The notes beneath the pieces were generated by a model. The model was not told the DNA's origin. It saw nothing but the letters and a program-made list of their open reading frames with translations, and did not search any database. The position numbers were made by a program, and so were the translations under genes. From NCBI GenBank assembly GCA_021414165.1, contig JAIOPA010000505.1:1-8768 (forward strand): a DNA stretch of 8,768 nt, read 5' to 3'. Positions 6,454 through 8,768 of this stretch are shown here, in pieces; position 1 is the first letter of the stretch; each line of letters opens with the position of its first letter. This stretch comes from Candidatus Eiseniibacteriota bacterium. GTDB taxonomy: Bacteria > Eisenbacteria > RBG-16-71-46.

Positions 6454-7656
6454 CTAGTGGATCACCACCAGCGGCGCGATCGTCTGCTGGCCGTGCGCAC
6501 GCACACGCACATGGTACGCGCCAGGCGCGACCGTACGGCCACTCGCATCACGTCCGTCCCACATGAACTCGTTGCCCGCACGCACCGCACGTGCGATGCG
6601 GCGGCCGGTGGTATCGAGCACCTCGACCTGGGCATCACCGGCATGCGCGGCATCGACACGGATGCGCACAGGACCCTGCGTGGGGTTCGGGGCCAGCGCG
6701 AGCGCGGGTGCTGCACGCCCGCCACCCGGCACATCGAGGGGCCGCGTGATCTCGAGCAGGATGTCGTCCATGGGCTCACCGGTCGCGGTCGGGATCGTGA
6801 CGCCCAGCAGATGCGCCGCGGTCATGGCCACACCGCGCTGATCGAAGCTCGCGGGGCTCATGTAGCCGGCCTTGCTGTCGGGCCCCACCACCATGAGTTC
6901 GATGCGTCGGCAACCGGGACAGCCGTCACCGTGATTCTGGAAGCCGCCGTGCAGCGTGTCATGGCGGCCGTGATCGTTGGTCACGAACATCGTGGTGCGG
7001 CCCGCGAGTTCCGGATCGGACTCGACCGCGAGCCACAGCTGCCAGATGAGCGAATCCGCGCGCGTGATCGACTCCAGGTAGCCCGGCCAGTCGTTCGCGT
7101 GTCCCTCGTAGTCGGTGTCGCCGAAGTGGATCAGCATGAACGTGGGCTTGTACTGCAGTAGTTCCTGCCGGCCGGCCACATAGGTCTCGAGGTCGCTGTT
7201 GAAGCCCGCGCGGATCGCGGCACCATAGGCCGCGCCATACTGCGGATGATCGCTGTGCCCCACCACCTCGAGCTTGGGCTTGCGCGCCACGATGCGCACG
7301 AGCGAGTCCGGCACGCCTCGTTGCTTGCGCAGCACCTCGCCCACCGTGGGCGTGTGCGGCCGCTCGGTGCCATCGTTGCGGATGTCCTGGATCGCGCCGG
7401 TCAGGATGCCGCTCATGCCGGGCACGGTGATCGTGGGGCCCAGATTGAACATACCCGCCGGGCGCGCGCCGATCAGCGACAACTCGCCCGCCATGTGCGG
7501 GTGGTGCGGCGTGCCGGGCTCACCCAGCGTCTCGCTGTAGCGGCCACCGTCGATCACCACCACGAGCACGTGGCGCGTCTGGATCGCAGCCCGCGCGGGC
7601 CAGGCCGGGAGCGCACTCGACAGGATCGCGATGAGAAGCAGGACGCAGCGGCGCAC
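6454..7656 (-). CDS. Secreted alkaline-phosphatase-superfamily hydrolase with FlgD-like C-terminal domain
   Basis: 400-residue exported enzyme. A signal peptide covers about 1-23 (hydrophobic 5-16, Ala-Arg-Ala cut site). The catalytic domain (about 28-305) carries superfamily metal and nucleophile motifs: D36 in 'VVVIDGGR', probable nucleophile T77 in 'TITVPGMSGILTG', D180 or D182 and H186 in 'FGDTDYEGH', D228-H229 in 'TNDHGRHD', and H242 followed by a CPGC pair (C246, C249). It therefore probably binds two metal ions and cleaves phosphate or sulfate esters; the substrate is not readable from sequence. Residues about 318-400 form a FlgD-type Ig-like module with 'PNPTQGPV', 'VLDTTGRRI', 'MWDGRDASGR' and 'VAPGAYHVRV'. 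The GTG at 7656 is preferred: it sits at the signal peptide and has GAGGAA 7 bases upstream. The in-frame extension to 8013 would run through the divergent gene. It is followed by the small membrane-protein gene. Confidence 0.9.
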   Translation of the reverse strand: MRRCVLLLIAILSSALPAWPARAAIQTRHVLVVVIDGGRYSETLGEPGTPHHPHMAGELSLIGARPAGMFNLGPTITVPGMSGILTGAIQDIRNDGTERPHTPTVGEVLRKQRGVPDSLVRIVARKPKLEVVGHSDHPQYGAAYGAAIRAGFNSDLETYVAGRQELLQYKPTFMLIHFGDTDYEGHANDWPGYLESITRADSLIWQLWLAVESDPELAGRTTMFVTNDHGRHDTLHGGFQNHGDGCPGCRRIELMVVGPDSKAGYMSPASFDQRGVAMTAAHLLGVTIPTATGEPMDDILLEITRPLDVPGGGRAAPALALAPNPTQGPVRIRVDAAHAGDAQVEVLDTTGRRIARAVRAGNEFMWDGRDASGRTVAPGAYHVRVRAHGQQTIAPLVVIH

Positions 7657-7829
7657 AGGCGATTTCCTCGTTGCCAGAGCCTCGGGGGGAACTGTTAGTC
7701 TACCATCATCCCCCGCTCCGGCCTGCCGATTTCTGGCCCGGCGAGCCCGCGCGGGCCGCATCCCGGGCGCTCCCCTCCCAGCCCCATTCGACTTTGCCCC
7801 GCACCCTGCCCGGAGAGCCTTCCGTCCGC
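7657..7829. promoter_or_regulatory. Divergent intergenic region between two secreted-hydrolase genes
   Basis: 173 bases separate the oppositely oriented starts at 7656 (minus) and 7830 (plus), so promoters for both genes should lie here. The least GC-rich patch is around 7694-7709. It offers TAGACT on the minus strand (7702-7697) as a weak -10-like box without a good -35. On the plus strand TTGCCA (7671-7676) resembles a -35, but the nearest -10-like hexamer is 19 bases away and poor. I cannot place either promoter with confidence. Confidence 0.5.
7735..7757. repeat. GC-rich inverted repeat and palindrome in the divergent intergenic region
   Basis: A 12-base perfect palindrome GCCCGCGCGGGC lies at 7745-7756. 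It overlaps a second inverted repeat, GGCCCG (7735-7740) with CGGGCC (7752-7757), which could form an alternative stem around 11 bases. The position between divergent genes would suit an operator or a leader-RNA structure. GC-rich background makes such palindromes fairly common, so biological meaning is uncertain. Confidence 0.3.
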
Positions 7830-8768
7830 ATGCCGCACGCCCTTTCCACGCCCCTTCGCCTGCTCGGCAGCGCGCTGCTCGTGTGCGCCGCGGCCCTGGC
7901 CGTACCTGCGCACGCCGCGCTACCGACCGCCAAGGTGAAGCTCGATCTGCGCGACAACACCGGCGCTCGGATCGATGCGCGCGTGAGCGCCAAGGTCGAG
8001 GCATTGGGCACATGGTTCCCCACCACGCGTGACGACGCGAACGTGGCGCACGCGGGTTATGCGTACCCGCCCTCGCTCGGCACGCTCGTGCTGCCGCAGG
8101 GCTGGATCACCATGGTCACATCGCGTGGCCCCGAATGGACGGCCGACACGCGCCGCTACTTCCTGCGCAAGGACACCACCATCACGGTGCGGCTGTCGCG
8201 CTTCTACGACATGCGCGCGCGCGGCCAGTTCGCGAGCGACCTGCATGTGCACTCGCATCACGACCCGATCGAGCTCGACATCCCGCCGGCCACCGCGCGC
8301 CGCATCGCGCGCGCCGAGGATCTGTCGATCCTGCACCTGCTCGACCAGGAGTATCGCTTCAAGGGTGCGCCGGATTCGATCAGCGACGCCAACAACATCC
8401 TGTATTACTCGTACGAGCACCGGCACATGACCTACGGCCACGTGGTGCTGCCGGGCTTGAAGCAGGCGGTCGACTGGGGTTGCTGTCTGGCACCGCACGA
8501 GGCGTGGCCCTTGCTCTCGGATCTCGTGCCGCAGATCGCGGGACCCGACCGAGCGCTGTTCGTGCTGGCGCACCCGGTGTCGACCGATGACTTCGAGCTG
8601 GATACGCGCTGGCCCGGTTCCGGCTATGGCCGCGAGTATCCGTTGCTCGCCTCGGCCGGCCTGCTCGATGGCTTCGACGTGGTGTCCTACAGCAACGAGC
8701 CGCACGATCGTTGGAACGACTGGATGGATGCGCTCTCCAGTGGCACCGCGCTCACGCCCACCGCGGGC
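7830..8768 (+). CDS. CehA/McbA-like PHP-type metallohydrolase, exported (3' end outside window)
   Basis: Open reading frame of 313 codons with no stop before the window edge, so the gene is partial. A Sec signal peptide covers about 1-29 (hydrophobic 10-25, cut after Ala-His-Ala). Residues about 33-125 look like a beta-rich carboxypeptidase-regulatory or Ig-like domain. The hydrolase domain then begins with 'FASDLHVHSHHD' (134-145), whose H139 and H141 match the first metal-binding HxH motif of PHP and CehA-like enzymes. 'LAHPVS' (246-251) fits a second metal-site histidine (H248). The frame leaves at 'SGTALTPTAG', the usual point just before the G-S-D-x-H element of the family. CehA-like proteins are predicted metal-dependent hydrolases; the substrate is unknown here. 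The ATG at 7830 directly precedes the signal peptide. Its GGAGAG is 12 bases upstream, slightly far. An in-frame TTG at 7794 lacks a ribosome site. The gene is divergent from the phosphatase-like gene. Confidence 0.88.
   Translation, partial: MPHALSTPLRLLGSALLVCAAALAVPAHAALPTAKVKLDLRDNTGARIDARVSAKVEALGTWFPTTRDDANVAHAGYAYPPSLGTLVLPQGWITMVTSRGPEWTADTRRYFLRKDTTITVRLSRFYDMRARGQFASDLHVHSHHDPIELDIPPATARRIARAEDLSILHLLDQEYRFKGAPDSISDANNILYYSYEHRHMTYGHVVLPGLKQAVDWGCCLAPHEAWPLLSDLVPQIAGPDRALFVLAHPVSTDDFELDTRWPGSGYGREYPLLASAGLLDGFDVVSYSNEPHDRWNDWMDALSSGTALTPTAG

Noticed and set aside
4574..7161. Long plus-strand frames 4574-5686 and 5569-7161, the latter 530 codons and crossing the ftsK leader
   Set aside because: They lie opposite ftsK, the membrane-protein gene and the phosphatase-like gene. 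Composition is Arg/Gln/His-rich, with no signal peptide, domain or ribosome site of note.
7657..8013. N-terminal extension of the phosphatase-like gene to 8013
   Set aside because: It would run antisense through the start of the divergent CehA-like gene and place the signal peptide internally; the GTG at 7656 has GAGGAA 7 bases upstream.
7920..8705. 261-codon minus-strand frame at the right edge
   Set aside because: Antisense to the CehA-like gene, whose plus-strand product has a signal peptide and metal motifs; the minus-strand product looks like a shadow.

Overview
The window is GC-rich throughout, densely packed, and almost entirely chromosomal housekeeping or secreted-enzyme genes. I see no mobile element, CRISPR array, tRNA or rRNA. 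Three things point to a Gram-negative (diderm) bacterium: a BamD-type outer-membrane assembly lipoprotein, several Sec signal peptides, and a secreted enzyme with a C-terminal FlgD-like Ig module. That module, with frequent GTG starts and the high GC, resembles uncultured FCB-group or Candidatus Eisenbacteria-type genomes. The taxon is an inference from style and was not tested by any search.

Layout. From 5590 down to 11, four minus-strand genes form a compact apparent operon: ftsK (DNA translocase), rimO (ribosomal protein S12 methylthiotransferase), an unrecognised exported 251-residue protein with a C-terminal membrane anchor, and a BamD-like TPR lipoprotein. ftsK and rimO overlap by a GTGA junction, and the next two gaps are 14 and 44 bases. 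A 251-base leader (5591-5841) precedes ftsK and holds a plausible promoter and a hairpin. From 7656 down to 5842 lie two more minus-strand genes: a secreted alkaline-phosphatase-superfamily hydrolase with a FlgD-like C-terminus, then a small four-helix membrane protein. A 173-base divergent intergenic region (7657-7829) separates them from a plus-strand gene starting at 7830. That gene encodes an exported CehA/McbA-like PHP-type metallohydrolase and runs off the right edge.

Together, the left block combines chromosome segregation at division, ribosome modification and envelope assembly. The right block is a divergent pair of probably extracytoplasmic metal-dependent hydrolases, and a shared role in breaking down phosphoesters or related substrates is possible but unproven. 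The most unusual feature is an approximately 80-residue Lys/Arg/Ala-rich, acid-free, histone-H1-like tail at the N-terminus of RimO. A GTG start coupled to the ftsK stop and preceded by an AGGA Shine-Dalgarno supports its being translated. I found no convincing wholly new multi-gene system.
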